A DNA stretch of 64,000 nt from Tenacibaculum finnmarkense genomovar ulcerans (GCF_900239495.1 NZ_OENE01000015.1:358300-422299), one strand, 5' to 3'; positions 45,598 through 54,962 are shown, counted from the first letter of the stretch. Numbers and translations: made by a program. The notes: generated by a model from the letters alone, not told the origin.

Positions 45598-45619
45598 CGT
45601 GCTTAACAACACAACAACA

Positions 45620-47146
45620 ATGAGCAATACAAAAACAATCAAGTCTGCCCTAATTTCAGTATTTCACAAAGATGGATTAGCACCAGTGGTAAAAAAACTG
45701 AATGATTTAGGCGTAACTATCTACTCTACAGGTGGAACAGAAACTTTTATAAAAGAATTAGGTATTAATGTAGTACCTGTTGAAGAGGTTACTTCGTACC
45801 CTTCTATTTTAGGTGGACGTGTAAAAACATTACATCCAAAGGTTTTTGGAGGTATTTTAAATCGTCAAGACCATGATGGTGATATTGCTGAAATGAAAGA
45901 ATATAATATTCCTCAATTAGATTTAGTAATAGTTGATTTATATCCTTTTGAAAAAACAGTAGCTTCTGGAGCTCCTGAACAAGATATTATTGAAAAAGTT
46001 GATATCGGAGGAATTTCATTAATCCGTGCAACGGCAAAGAATTTTAAAGACACGGTAATTGTTTCATCAATGGAACAGTACGAAGGTTTTTTAAATACGA
46101 TTACTCAAAGTAACGGAACAACTACAATTTCTGATAGAAAAAAATTAGCTGCTAAAGCTTTTAATATTTCTTCTCATTACGATACCGCTATTTTTAATTA
46201 TTTTAATGAAGATGAAGTTGTTTACAAAGCAAGTGAAACCACTTCTAAAACTTTAAGATATGGTGAAAACCCACATCAAAAAGGGTATTTCTTTGGTGAT
46301 TTAGACGCAATGTTCGATAAATTACACGGAAAAGAATTAAGCTACAACAATTTATTAGATGTTGATGCAGCAGTTGCTTTAATCAACGAATTTAAAGGAG
46401 AAGCGCCAACATTTGCTATTTTAAAGCATAATAATGCTTGTGGTTTTGCACAAAGAGATACTATTTATCAAGCATATACCGATGCCTTAGCGGGTGATCC
46501 TACTTCTGCTTTTGGTGGTGTTTTAATTTCAAACACTAACGTAGATAAAGCTACTGCCCAAGAAATTCATAAATTATTTTGTGAAGTAGTAATCGCGCCT
46601 TCTTTTGATGATGATGCTTTAGTTATTTTAAAAGGGAAGAAAAACAGGGTATTGTTAATTCAAAAAGAAACTGCTTTACCTACACAAACCGTTAGAACGG
46701 CTTTAAATGGTGTTTTAGTACAAGATAAAGATATGATTACCGATAAATTAGAACATTTATCGTATCCTACAAATACTAAACCATCAGAAAATGAGTTAGA
46801 TGACTTGTTATTTGCCTCTAAACTATGTAAAAACACCAAATCGAACACTATTATTTTAGTAAAAAACAAGCAATTGTTAGCTGGTGGAACAGGTCAAACA
46901 AGTAGAGTTGATGCCTTAACACAAGCAATTACCAAAGCAAAAACGTTCAATTTTGATTTAAACGGAGCGGTAATGGCAAGTGATGCTTTTTTCCCTTTCC
47001 CTGATTGTGTAGAAATTGCAAAAAATGCAGGAATACAAAGTGTAATTCAGCCAGGAGGATCAATTAAAGATCAATTAAGTATCGATTACTGTAATGAGAA
47101 CAATGTTTCTATGGTTTTTACAGGAATAAGACATTTTAAACATTAA
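45620..47146 (+). CDS. purH: Bifunctional AICAR transformylase / IMP cyclohydrolase
   Basis: 508 residues from ATG 45620. The N-terminal MGS-like cyclohydrolase domain has STGGTETFIKELG and SYPSILGGRVKTLHPKV; the C-terminal transformylase has LRYGENPHQKGYF, KHNNACGFA and SDAFFPFPDCVEIA. Last two steps of IMP synthesis. Single gene with a clear promoter. Confidence 0.97.
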   Translation: MSNTKTIKSALISVFHKDGLAPVVKKLNDLGVTIYSTGGTETFIKELGINVVPVEEVTSYPSILGGRVKTLHPKVFGGILNRQDHDGDIAEMKEYNIPQLDLVIVDLYPFEKTVASGAPEQDIIEKVDIGGISLIRATAKNFKDTVIVSSMEQYEGFLNTITQSNGTTTISDRKKLAAKAFNISSHYDTAIFNYFNEDEVVYKASETTSKTLRYGENPHQKGYFFGDLDAMFDKLHGKELSYNNLLDVDAAVALINEFKGEAPTFAILKHNNACGFAQRDTIYQAYTDALAGDPTSAFGGVLISNTNVDKATAQEIHKLFCEVVIAPSFDDDALVILKGKKNRVLLIQKETALPTQTVRTALNGVLVQDKDMITDKLEHLSYPTNTKPSENELDDLLFASKLCKNTKSNTIILVKNKQLLAGGTGQTSRVDALTQAITKAKTFNFDLNGAVMASDAFFPFPDCVEIAKNAGIQSVIQPGGSIKDQLSIDYCNENNVSMVFTGIRHFKH

Positions 47147-47181
47147 TTTATATTCAATGTAAATTACCCGCAGATTTTCAT

Positions 47182-47189
47182 TAAATTTG
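47182..47189 (+). promoter_or_regulatory. -7 element (TAAATTTG) of the mre operon
   Basis: TAAATTTG 41 bases before the mreB ATG; no TTG at the right spacing, so moderate support. Confidence 0.45.
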
Positions 47190-47230
47190 TGAGATTACAT
47201 TAAAAACAAGTAAAAAACAACGGACTTTAT

Positions 47231-48259
47231 ATGGGATTCTTCGATTTTATGACGGAAGATATTGCAGTCGATTTAGGTACTGCAAATACACTTATAATCC
47301 ACAATGGAAAGGTTGTCATTGACAACCCTTCTATTGTTGCACGTAACCGATTGACGGGTAAAATTATTGCTACCGGTCATGAAGCTAGCAGAATGCAGGG
47401 GAAGACTCATGAAAACATAAAAACAATTCGTCCGTTGAAAGATGGCGTAATTGCAGATTTTCAGGCATCCGAAGAAATGATTAAAGAATTTGTAAAGCAA
47501 ATTCCGGCAATCAAAAAGAAACTTTTTCCACCTTCATTACGAATGGTTATTTGTATTCCTTCAGGAATTACAGAGGTTGAAAAACGTGCTGTTATTGATT
47601 CGGGTCGTCATATGAATGCCAAGGAAATTTATTTAATTTTTGAACCAATGGCAGCTGCTATTGGTGTTGGTATTGATATTATGGAGCCTAAAGGAAACAT
47701 GATTATTGATATCGGTGGTGGTACTACTGAAATTGCAGTAATTGCACTTGCGGGTATTGTTTGTGACCAATCTGTAAAAGTTGCGGGTGATTTATTTACC
47801 AGCGACATTATGTATTATATGCGCACACAGCACAATTTATACGTAGGAGAAACTACTGCCGAAAGAATTAAAATACAAATAGGTTCTGCTACCGAAGATT
47901 TAGAAAGTCCACCTGATGATATGATGGTGCAAGGGCGTGATTTATTAAGCGGAAAACCAAAACAAGTACAGGTTTCTTATAGAGAAATTGCCAAGGCGTT
48001 AGACAAATCAATATTACGTATTGAAGATGCGGTAATGGAAACTTTATCAAAAACACCACCTGAATTAGCTGCCGATATTTATAATAGTGGTATTTATTTA
48101 GCCGGTGGAGGTTCTATGCTTCGTGGCTTAGACAAGCGTTTATCTCGTAAAACAGATTTACCTGTTTATGTTGCCGAAGACCCGTTACGCGCTGTGGTAC
48201 GTGGAACAGGAATTGCCTTAAAAAACCTTGAAAAATACAAAACTGTATTAATCAAATAA
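47231..48259 (+). CDS. mreB: Rod-shape actin-like protein MreB
   Basis: 342 residues. Actin-fold nucleotide motifs: AVDLGTANTLI (phosphate 1), IIDIGGGTTEIAVIAL (phosphate 2) and GIYLAGGGSMLRGLD (adenosine). The N-terminal FFDFMTED helix may touch the membrane. It organises side-wall synthesis with MreC, MreD, PBP2 and RodA, all encoded next in order. Confidence 0.98.
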   Translation: MGFFDFMTEDIAVDLGTANTLIIHNGKVVIDNPSIVARNRLTGKIIATGHEASRMQGKTHENIKTIRPLKDGVIADFQASEEMIKEFVKQIPAIKKKLFPPSLRMVICIPSGITEVEKRAVIDSGRHMNAKEIYLIFEPMAAAIGVGIDIMEPKGNMIIDIGGGTTEIAVIALAGIVCDQSVKVAGDLFTSDIMYYMRTQHNLYVGETTAERIKIQIGSATEDLESPPDDMMVQGRDLLSGKPKQVQVSYREIAKALDKSILRIEDAVMETLSKTPPELAADIYNSGIYLAGGGSMLRGLDKRLSRKTDLPVYVAEDPLRAVVRGTGIALKNLEKYKTVLIK

Positions 48260-48276
48260 ATTTTGAACGATTATTT

Positions 48277-49092
48277 ATGCAACAGCTTCTTTATTTTCTT
48301 CAGAGGTATAAAAACTTCTTGTTTTTTCTCTTTCTCGAAATTATTGCTGTTGCATTAATTATCAATAATAATTCTTTTCATAAGAGTAAATTTATCAGCT
48401 CTACAAATTTTATTACAGGCGGGTTTTATGAAAAATCAGCTAATTTCTCTGAATATCTATATTTAAAAAGCCGTAATAAAGAGCTTTCTCTTGAAAATAC
48501 CATTCTTAAAAATAAACTAGAAGTACTTGCTACTATTGTTGATACTATCAATATAGATACGTTAAATTCAACGCAACAGTTTTTATATATCAATGGAAAA
48601 ATAAATAACAATCCTTACAATAATATTGATAATTTTATAACTATAAACCGTGGTAGTAATCATGGTGTTACCAAAGAAATGGCGGTTATAAATAGTAAAG
48701 GAATTATAGGTATTACCGACAATGTTGGTAGTAAATATTCAAGAGTTCAATCTATTTTAAACTCTAAAAGTAAAATTAATGCAGGGTTTAAAAATAATAA
48801 TTATTACGGAACTTTAAAATGGAACGGTAAAGATTATAACACCGTACAACTAACCGATATTCCTCGTCAAGCAGTTTTAAAAATTGGCGATACAATTGTT
48901 ACAGGCGGAAAATCTACTATTTTTCCTAAAGGAATTCTTATAGGAAGTATTCGTAAAATACCTGAAAAATTATCGGCAGCAAATACTATTGATATTAAAT
49001 TATTTAATGATATGGCTAACTTAGGGCATATTTACATTGTTACAAACCTTGATAAAGAGGCAATTAAAAGCATCGAAAACAACAATGAATAA
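48277..49092 (+). CDS. mreC: Rod-shape protein MreC
   Basis: 271 residues: N-terminal membrane helix (about 13-28), a coiled-coil (about 62-90), then the beta-barrel periplasmic domain with NRGSNHGVTKEMAVINSKGIIG and GDTIVTGGKSTIFPKGILIG. Inner-membrane scaffold of the elongation complex. It overlaps mreD by 8 bases. Confidence 0.96.
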   Translation: MQQLLYFLQRYKNFLFFLFLEIIAVALIINNNSFHKSKFISSTNFITGGFYEKSANFSEYLYLKSRNKELSLENTILKNKLEVLATIVDTINIDTLNSTQQFLYINGKINNNPYNNIDNFITINRGSNHGVTKEMAVINSKGIIGITDNVGSKYSRVQSILNSKSKINAGFKNNNYYGTLKWNGKDYNTVQLTDIPRQAVLKIGDTIVTGGKSTIFPKGILIGSIRKIPEKLSAANTIDIKLFNDMANLGHIYIVTNLDKEAIKSIENNNE

Positions 49093-49591
49093 AACCATTT
49101 ACATCCTCTTTTTATTTGTTTTTTTATTATTACTACAAGTATTAGTATTAAATAATGTTTTATTTTTAGGCTATATAAACCCTTATTTATACATCTGTTT
49201 TGTTTTTTTCTATCCTTTAAAATCAGATAGATTTTCTTTTTTAAGCTTGACGTTTTTATTAGGTTTAGGTGTAGATGCTTTTTCCAATTCAGGAGGAATA
49301 CACGCTTTTTCAATTTTATTTATTGCCTATATTAGGCTGTTTTTTATCAAAAAAATATTTAAAAAAAACGAACCTGATTATTTATTATTCAGCTTACGGT
49401 TAGAAACTTTTGATAAGGTATTTAATTACACATTAATTTTAACACTTGTGCATCATTTTATCTTATTTAGTTTGATTAATTTTAGTTTTTACAATATCAC
49501 TAAAGTGCTTTTAAATACCCTGTATTCTAGTATCTTTACATTAACATTGTATTTCTTAGGAAGTTTTATCTTTAGAAAAAAATTAAAATAA
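49085..49591 (+). CDS. mreD: Rod-shape protein MreD
   Basis: 168 residues from the ATG overlapping the mreC stop; the longer frame upstream lies inside mreC and is rejected. About five membrane helices, with GLGVDAFSNSGGIHAFS as the MreD-like loop. Membrane partner of MreC and RodA. Confidence 0.92.
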   Translation: MNKTIYILFLFVFLLLLQVLVLNNVLFLGYINPYLYICFVFFYPLKSDRFSFLSLTFLLGLGVDAFSNSGGIHAFSILFIAYIRLFFIKKIFKKNEPDYLLFSLRLETFDKVFNYTLILTLVHHFILFSLINFSFYNITKVLLNTLYSSIFTLTLYFLGSFIFRKKLK

Positions 49592-49647
49592 AAAATACCA
49601 AACCCTCCCCTATTACTATTTATTGAACAATACATAAAGTATCAGAA

Positions 49648-51531
49648 ATGAAACGAAGTTTTTTACTCCTATTTTTAATTACGCTAGTTGGAGTCATTTA
49701 TATAGCAAGGTTATTTCAATTGCAAATTATTGAGGGTGCAAATATTAATCCGATACAAAGTTCTGCCGTAAAAATTGAATATGACTATCCTGAACGCGGC
49801 TATATTTATGATAGAAATGGAAAATTATTAGTAGCAAATCAGTTATCGTACGACGTAATGGTCGTTCCTAAAAACGTAAGTCATTTAGATACCTTAGAGT
49901 TTTGTAATCTTTTAAAAATCGATGTAAAAAGCTTTAAAAAACGCTTTAAAAAAGCCGAAAATTTTGCCCGTTGGTTGCCTTCTGTATTTTTAAAACAATT
50001 GGCTAAAGAAGATTTTGCGTATCTACAAGAAAAACTACCAAAATACAAAGGGTTTTATATCCAAAAACGTATTATTAGAGATTATCCTGTTAAATCAGCA
50101 GCAAATATTTTAGGATTTATTGCCGAGGTAAACGAACAAAAAGCAAGAACAAATAATTACTATGAGCAAGGAGAGCTGATAGGAAAAATGGGCGTTGAAA
50201 AACAATACGAAAGAGTTCTTAGAGGTATTAAAGGTAAAAAACGCTTTAAAAGAAATAATTTAAATAAAATTACAGGATCTTACAAAAATGGATTGTACGA
50301 CACCCTTGCGGTAACCGGTAAAGATTTAACCCTAACCATTGATAGTAAACTTCAAGCGTATGGAGAGCTTTTAATGACAGGAAAAAGAGGTGGTATTGTA
50401 GCAATTGAGCCAAAAACAGGCGAAATTTTAGCCCTTGTAACCGCTCCTTCTTATGATCCTAACCTATTAGTTGGAAGAAAACGCTCGCCTAATTCTGTAA
50501 AATTATTTAACGACACCATTAATATGCCTACTTTTGATAGAGGGCTTCAGGCAATGTATCCTCCAGGATCACCCTTTAAAATACTCAACGGATTAATCGG
50601 TTTACAAGAAGAGGTTATTGATAAAGATTTTGGCGTTTTTTGCCATCATGGATACAGATATGGTAAAGGTAAAAGACAATTAATGGCATGTCATTGTGGT
50701 ATTACAGGCAGGCCTATTCGTTTAAAAACAGCCATTGCAAAATCGTGTAACAGTTATTTTGCAACTACATATAAAAAAATTATCGACAAAACAGGCGATC
50801 CAAAAACAGGAATGGATACCTGGAACAAACACGTAGAAAGCTTTGGTTTAGGTAATTTTTTAGGATATGACTTACCTGTTGGAAGAAAAGGAGCCATTCC
50901 TGATGCCGCATTTTATAACAAATGGTATAAAAACAGGTGGAGCGCTACCTATACAATTTCAAATGCGATTGGTCAAGGAGAAATACTAACTACGCCAATG
51001 CAATTGGCAAATATGACTGCTGCAATAGCTAATAAAGGCTATTTTCATACGCCTCATATTGTTAAAAAAATTAATAATAAAGCTATTATAGACACTCTTT
51101 ATACCGCCAAAAGACACACTACTATAGCTCCAAAACACTTTCCAATTGCGATTCAAGCAATGCACGAAGTATTTACCAACGGAACCGCAAGAGGAAGCCA
51201 AGTAAAAGGCATTGAAATTTGTGGTAAAACAGGAACTTCCGAAAATAAAACAAAAATGGTCGATGGTAAAAAAGTACAAGCAAAAGACCATTCTATATTT
51301 ATTGCATTTGCCCCAAAAGACGATCCTAAAATTGCCATTGCTATTTTTGTTGAAAATGGAGGATACGGTTCAACAATAGCAGCACCAATAACGAGTTTAT
51401 TGATTGAAAAATACCTTAACGGAAAAATTTCAAGAAAATATGTAGAAGACCGTATGATAAAGATGAGTCTTCAAAAAGAATATGAAAAATTAATTAAAAA
51501 AAACGATAGCCTTGCGTCAGGAACGAAATAA
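49648..51531 (+). CDS. mrdA: Penicillin-binding protein 2 (peptidoglycan transpeptidase)
   Basis: 627 residues. N-terminal membrane helix, pedestal domain (PERGYIYDRNGKLLVANQ) and transpeptidase domain with the nucleophile motif SPFK (PPGSPFKI, family SxxK), SCN (SxN) and KTGTSE (KTG). A cysteine-bearing insert (CHHGYRYGKGKRQLMACHCG) sits after the nucleophile motif. Cross-links side-wall glycan with RodA. Its 3' end overlaps the rodA TTG start by 20 bases. Confidence 0.96.
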   Translation: MKRSFLLLFLITLVGVIYIARLFQLQIIEGANINPIQSSAVKIEYDYPERGYIYDRNGKLLVANQLSYDVMVVPKNVSHLDTLEFCNLLKIDVKSFKKRFKKAENFARWLPSVFLKQLAKEDFAYLQEKLPKYKGFYIQKRIIRDYPVKSAANILGFIAEVNEQKARTNNYYEQGELIGKMGVEKQYERVLRGIKGKKRFKRNNLNKITGSYKNGLYDTLAVTGKDLTLTIDSKLQAYGELLMTGKRGGIVAIEPKTGEILALVTAPSYDPNLLVGRKRSPNSVKLFNDTINMPTFDRGLQAMYPPGSPFKILNGLIGLQEEVIDKDFGVFCHHGYRYGKGKRQLMACHCGITGRPIRLKTAIAKSCNSYFATTYKKIIDKTGDPKTGMDTWNKHVESFGLGNFLGYDLPVGRKGAIPDAAFYNKWYKNRWSATYTISNAIGQGEILTTPMQLANMTAAIANKGYFHTPHIVKKINNKAIIDTLYTAKRHTTIAPKHFPIAIQAMHEVFTNGTARGSQVKGIEICGKTGTSENKTKMVDGKKVQAKDHSIFIAFAPKDDPKIAIAIFVENGGYGSTIAAPITSLLIEKYLNGKISRKYVEDRMIKMSLQKEYEKLIKKNDSLASGTK

Positions 51532-52789
51532 TATTTTTGAAAACATCGATTGGTTGCTAATTTTACTATACGTATTACTTGTTAGCTTCGGATGGATGAA
51601 TATTTACGCCTCATCATCAACAGATACTACCCGACAATTTTTTGATTTTTCAACCAAATATGGAAAACAATTTATTTTTATAGGACTCAGTATTCCACTA
51701 ATAATTTTGATTCTTTTTTTTAATTCAAAATTTTACGAACGATTCGCTAGTGTTCTATACGTGCTTTCGTTAGTGCTATTAGCAGGGGTTTTTATCTTCG
51801 GAAAAAAAATTAATGGCGCAACTTCTTGGTATAATTTTGGTGGAATTGGCTTACAACCTTCCGAATTTTCAAAAGCATTTACAGCTCTAGCATTAGCTAA
51901 ATTAATTAGTGATAGAAAATATAATTTTAAACTACTTAAAAATCAATTAAAAGCTTTTGCAATTATTTTTTTACCTGCTATTCTAATTGCCTTTCAGCCC
52001 GATATGGGCTCTGTTTTAATTTACTTCTCTTTCTTTTTCGTTTTAAATAGAGAAGGCTTAACCTTAAATTATATTGTTTTTGGAACTGTTTCAATTATTT
52101 TATTTATTCTAACAATCTATTTCGGTGCAAATTGGATTCTTTTCAGCTGTTTACTACTTATTAGCTCAGGTATTGCTCGTGGATTTCATAAAGACAAGCG
52201 ATTTTTAAGATTCAATGCAATTAAAATAATATCATTATACTTATTTACAACCTTATTTATTTACGGTATCGGTTACACCTATGAAAACGTATTAGAACCA
52301 CATCAAAAAGACCGATTTGATATTTTATTAGGAAAAACTACCGACCTTAAAAACAAAGGATATAACACCTATCAATCAAAATTAACCATTAGTTCTGGGG
52401 GTTTAGTTGGTAAAGGATTTTTACAAGGCGACAGAACTCAAGGGAAATTTGTACCCGAACAAGAAACTGATTATATTTATAGCACTGTAGGCGAAGAATG
52501 GGGCTTTCTAGGCAGTTCCGCCGTAATTATAGTATTTATGTTATTACTTTATCGAATTATTTATTTAGCCGAAAATCAAACCAATAAATTTGGGCGGGTA
52601 TATGGCTACGGCATCGCTTCTATTATCTTTTTTCATATTGTTGTAAACATTGGAATGGTCATCGGTTTATTACCTACTATTGGTATTCCGCTGCCCTTTT
52701 TTAGCTACGGAGGTTCATCTTTATGGGGTTTTACCGTACTATTATTTATTTTTATCCGCTTAGATGCGCACAAGAAATATGATTTTTAA
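51512..52789 (+). CDS. rodA: Rod-shape SEDS glycosyltransferase RodA
   Basis: 425 residues from a TTG start that overlaps mrdA by 20 bases; the next Met is inside the first membrane helix, so TTG is preferred. About ten helices; the SEDS motifs are QPSEFSK, FQPDMGSVLIY, DFIYSTVGEEWG-type (here DYIYSTVGEEWGF) and PLPFFSYGGSS. It polymerises glycan strands from lipid II during elongation. Last gene of mreBCD-mrdA-rodA. Confidence 0.96.
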   Translation: MRQERNNIFENIDWLLILLYVLLVSFGWMNIYASSSTDTTRQFFDFSTKYGKQFIFIGLSIPLIILILFFNSKFYERFASVLYVLSLVLLAGVFIFGKKINGATSWYNFGGIGLQPSEFSKAFTALALAKLISDRKYNFKLLKNQLKAFAIIFLPAILIAFQPDMGSVLIYFSFFFVLNREGLTLNYIVFGTVSIILFILTIYFGANWILFSCLLLISSGIARGFHKDKRFLRFNAIKIISLYLFTTLFIYGIGYTYENVLEPHQKDRFDILLGKTTDLKNKGYNTYQSKLTISSGGLVGKGFLQGDRTQGKFVPEQETDYIYSTVGEEWGFLGSSAVIIVFMLLLYRIIYLAENQTNKFGRVYGYGIASIIFFHIVVNIGMVIGLLPTIGIPLPFFSYGGSSLWGFTVLLFIFIRLDAHKKYDF

Positions 52790-52813
52790 AAACACTCTTT
52801 CTATTTATTAAAC

Positions 52814-52849
52814 AAAAAAAACCTCCATCAAGTAAATGATGGAGGTTTT
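52814..52849. terminator. Bidirectional terminator between rodA and the tRNA pair
   Basis: AAAACCTCCATCA with full complement; serves rodA on the plus strand and tRNA-Tyr on the minus strand. Confidence 0.85.
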
Positions 52850-52850
52850 G

Positions 52851-52933
52851 TGGGGAGAGCAGGATTCGAACCTGCGAAGTCGTAAGACAACGGAGTTACA
52901 GTCCGTCCCAGTTGGCCGCTTTGGTATCTCCCC
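52851..52933 (-). tRNA. tRNA-Tyr (anticodon GTA)
   Basis: 83 nt. On the minus strand it begins GGGGAGATACC and ends TCTCCCCA; the anticodon loop reads CTGTAAC (GTA), and a long variable arm is present as expected for bacterial tRNA-Tyr. The 3' CCA is not encoded. Confidence 0.95.
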
Positions 52934-52950
52934 AAAGCTAGAAAAAAAAT

Positions 52951-52984
52951 AAAAGCTTCCCTTATAAATATAAGAGAAGCTTTA
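52951..52984 (-). terminator. Hairpin between tRNA-Lys and tRNA-Tyr
   Basis: AAAGCTTC/GAAGCTTT plus CTTATA/TATAAG with one mismatch; on the minus strand it is followed by TTTTATTTTTTTT. It is shaped like a terminator of tRNA-Lys but lies before tRNA-Tyr, so it may instead be a processing stem or leak enough for tRNA-Tyr. Confidence 0.55.
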
Positions 52985-52985
52985 G

Positions 52986-53058
52986 TGACCGGGCTGGGGC
53001 TCGAACCCAGGACCCTCTCCTTAAAAGGGAGATGCTCTACCAACTGAGCTACCAGGTC
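52986..53058 (-). tRNA. tRNA-Lys (anticodon TTT)
   Basis: 73 nt. Begins GACCTGGTAGCTCAG, anticodon loop CTTTTAA (TTT), T arm CTGGGTTCGAGCCCCAG. The acceptor stem has a U5:C68 mismatch (GACCTGG against CCCGGTC). CCA not encoded. Confidence 0.95.
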
Positions 53059-53084
53059 AATTATTGTTTTCTCCTTAGCGGTTG

Positions 53085-53114
53085 CAAATATAGAACCTAT
53101 TTTCGGTTTTACAA
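53085..53114 (-). promoter_or_regulatory. Consensus promoter (TTG-N19-TATATTTG) of the tRNA-Lys/Tyr unit
   Basis: Minus strand: TTG 53114-53112, 19 nt, TATATTTG 53092-53085, 26 bases before the tRNA-Lys 5' end. Confidence 0.75.
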
Positions 53115-53267
53115 AACTTTTTAGAGAAAAAAATCAATAAATTTAGTGCAAAAATCTGAATAAGCTCATTATCTGCATGTTAATTATCTATTATTTTTTA
53201 CTATTTTTTTAAAAAAACAAAATAATCAAGAATATTCCGTTATAAAACTCAAAAAAATATTTGTGAA

Positions 53268-53518
53268 TCTGTTTAAATTTCATCTAAAAAAGTTTTATTT
53301 CAGTTTTACAGCCTAATTTTTTCGTAGTTATTCCCTTTTTTTTAATGGCTCTTGTTAATTCGAGTCATTTTAATAACTAAAAGGAATTAAAATTGTATCG
53401 AGAATTTGATGCTAAAAAATTCTCGATATATTTTTTTTGAAGGAAAAAAACACTCGAACTGACAGTTTTTTTTAATCAATCCTTGTCATAAAATAATATG
53501 AAATAAAATTTAAACAAA
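53268..53518 (+). repeat. Long dispersed intergenic repeat, decayed copy 3
   Basis: Same order of blocks as at 44633 (TTGTTAATTCGAGTCATTTTA, ATTGTATCGAGAA, TTCTCGATATA, ACACTCGAACTGACAG), with weakened ends TCTGTTTAAATTT and AAATTTAAACAAA. It lies between the tRNA promoter and the thioredoxin-fold gene. Bases 53115-53267 show nothing but A/T-rich sequence. Confidence 0.75.
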
Positions 53519-53529
53519 TACTTCAAAAA

Positions 53530-54123
53530 TTAGTGCTCAAATAAAGAAACAATATCCTCTTGAAGATTGATTCCTTTATTTTTATTATACCAAACCTGCA
53601 AAGATTCTTTAAATTCAGCATCTAAACCGCCATGCTCGGCTTTGTAATCAGCCACCATTTTAGTAGCCTTACTAGGTCTTGGACCCCAAGTTCCTACTAC
53701 TTCGTTGTTTTTATCTAAAGCAATTAATTTAGGAATAGCCTTACCGCCATTGGTTAAAAAAGCATTCATTAATGCTTCGTTTTCATCTCTTAAAACAATT
53801 TTTAAGTCAATAACATCATTTATTTGGGCTATTTTATTAATAACAGGCAAGTTTTGAGCAGCGTCACCACACCATCCCTCTGTTAAAACCAACCAGGTTT
53901 GCGGCGCTTTAACTGCTGTTAATTTAGCAATTGTTTCTTCCGATATCTTTATGGTTTTGTCCAGGCGTTTCATGCGTTTATCGTTTAATAAACTATACTT
54001 TAATAAATCGTCCGATTGGTTATTTCCTGTTGATTTTTTAGCCACTAACAACGTTTTTACAAGTGTTCTATATGTGGTGTATGAAATGGCTTTTTCTAAA
54101 CTATTTTCTATAATTTCTTTCAT
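53530..54123 (-). CDS. Thioredoxin-fold protein with single active-site cysteine
   Basis: 197 residues from ATG 54123; a GTG 8 codons upstream lies in the promoter box and is rejected. Helical N-terminus (1-70), then a thioredoxin fold with LTEGWCGDAAQNLP, where the usual CxxC is CGDA, so only Cys85 remains; the cis-Pro loop is AIPKLIALD. No signal peptide, so cytoplasmic. The lack of the second cysteine argues against a classical disulfide reductase. Function unknown. Confidence 0.82.
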   Translation of the reverse strand: MKEIIENSLEKAISYTTYRTLVKTLLVAKKSTGNNQSDDLLKYSLLNDKRMKRLDKTIKISEETIAKLTAVKAPQTWLVLTEGWCGDAAQNLPVINKIAQINDVIDLKIVLRDENEALMNAFLTNGGKAIPKLIALDKNNEVVGTWGPRPSKATKMVADYKAEHGGLDAEFKESLQVWYNKNKGINLQEDIVSLFEH

Positions 54124-54146
54124 TTTGCTAGTAAATCTGTGTAACA

Positions 54147-54154
54147 CAAAGATA
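54147..54154 (-). promoter_or_regulatory. -7 element (TATCTTTG, minus strand) of the thioredoxin-fold gene
   Basis: TATCTTTG on the minus strand, 23 bases before the ATG. -33 TTG only at 23-nt spacing. Confidence 0.5.
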
Positions 54155-54222
54155 TTTCATAATAACGCTATTTAAAGCAACAAAAGTTACACTACTTAAA
54201 AAATGTATCTGTATTTTTTTTT

Positions 54223-54306
54223 GGAGCTATTTCCCGCTTTCCGCACTCGCTCTTTTTTGAAAAAAATCAAAAAAGGAGCTCAAACAATTGCTACAATCGG
54301 GGCTAA
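54223..54306. repeat. Short hairpin repeat (GGGGCTAG family), copy 4
   Basis: GGAGCTATTTCCCGCTTTCCG, CACTCGCTC, A/T hairpin, GGAGCTCAAACAATTGCTAC, AATCGGGGCTA. Nothing else is visible in the 308-base gap 54124-54431 apart from the promoter box at 54147. Confidence 0.8.
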
Positions 54307-54431
54307 ACAACCCAACCAAATTTAAAGCATCAGTAATAAAAACCCATTTTATAAATTAGCCATTATTTTAACACAAAATTCTCTATTACGAGTTGCTATT
54401 TTGCTACTTTTATCGTTTTAATTTTATTTTG

Positions 54432-54962
54432 ATGAAATACCCTTTATATCTTTTAGTTTTTTTAGTTTTAATTGCTTCTTCTTGTAAAAAAGAAGCACCT
54501 CAACAACGTGTTGCTGTTAAAAAAACAGGCATGGATGGCAGTGTGAAGCATTTAAAATATGCCACGCTACATAAAGATGCTGCTAAAAATATAGAAAATT
54601 GGAAAGAATATGCCCTTGTAGAAAATTTTTTACAACAATTTAAAAATAACACCCCAACAGCTGCTTTAAATAATGCTATCGAATTAAAAGAATTAACCAA
54701 ACAACTAAAAGACAGTTTAAAAATAAAAACGCTTCAAAAACCTGCTTTTAAAGCACGTATAAATGTTTTTGAAAATGAAGTTTTAAGACTTGCCGACATG
54801 ACTTATATACCGGCAATTACCTCTAGAGAAATAAATAGTCAAGTAGCTAAAATACACTTGCTTTTTGGAAGCATGAATACCAAAATAAATACCGTTTACA
54901 CCAAACAACAATTCGATAAAGAAATAAACCTAGACAGTTTATTTAATTTTAAAGAGCGCTAA
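54432..54962 (+). CDS. Hypothetical lipoprotein, helical
   Basis: 176 residues from ATG 54432; lipobox LIASSC (Cys18) followed by KKEAP. The rest is mostly amphipathic helix (LNNAIELKELTKQLKDSLKI; VLRLADMTYIPAITSREI), so a periplasmic helical bundle or coiled-coil is likely. Not recognised. Its 3' end overlaps the end of the convergent recX frame by 14 bases. Confidence 0.8.
   Translation: MKYPLYLLVFLVLIASSCKKEAPQQRVAVKKTGMDGSVKHLKYATLHKDAAKNIENWKEYALVENFLQQFKNNTPTAALNNAIELKELTKQLKDSLKIKTLQKPAFKARINVFENEVLRLADMTYIPAITSREINSQVAKIHLLFGSMNTKINTVYTKQQFDKEINLDSLFNFKER

Noticed and set aside
45599..45619. GTG start of purH, 7 codons upstream
   Set aside because: It lies 2 bases after the -7 box, upstream of or at the transcription start; ATG 45620 also fits the family N-terminus.
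49037..49084. Longer mreD frame inside mreC
   Set aside because: Translation of mreC tail in another frame; the ATG overlapping the mreC stop gives the usual MreD length.
52933..52940. TAGCTTTG on the minus strand as a promoter of tRNA-Tyr
   Set aside because: It overlaps the first base of the tRNA, so transcription would start inside the gene; most likely chance.
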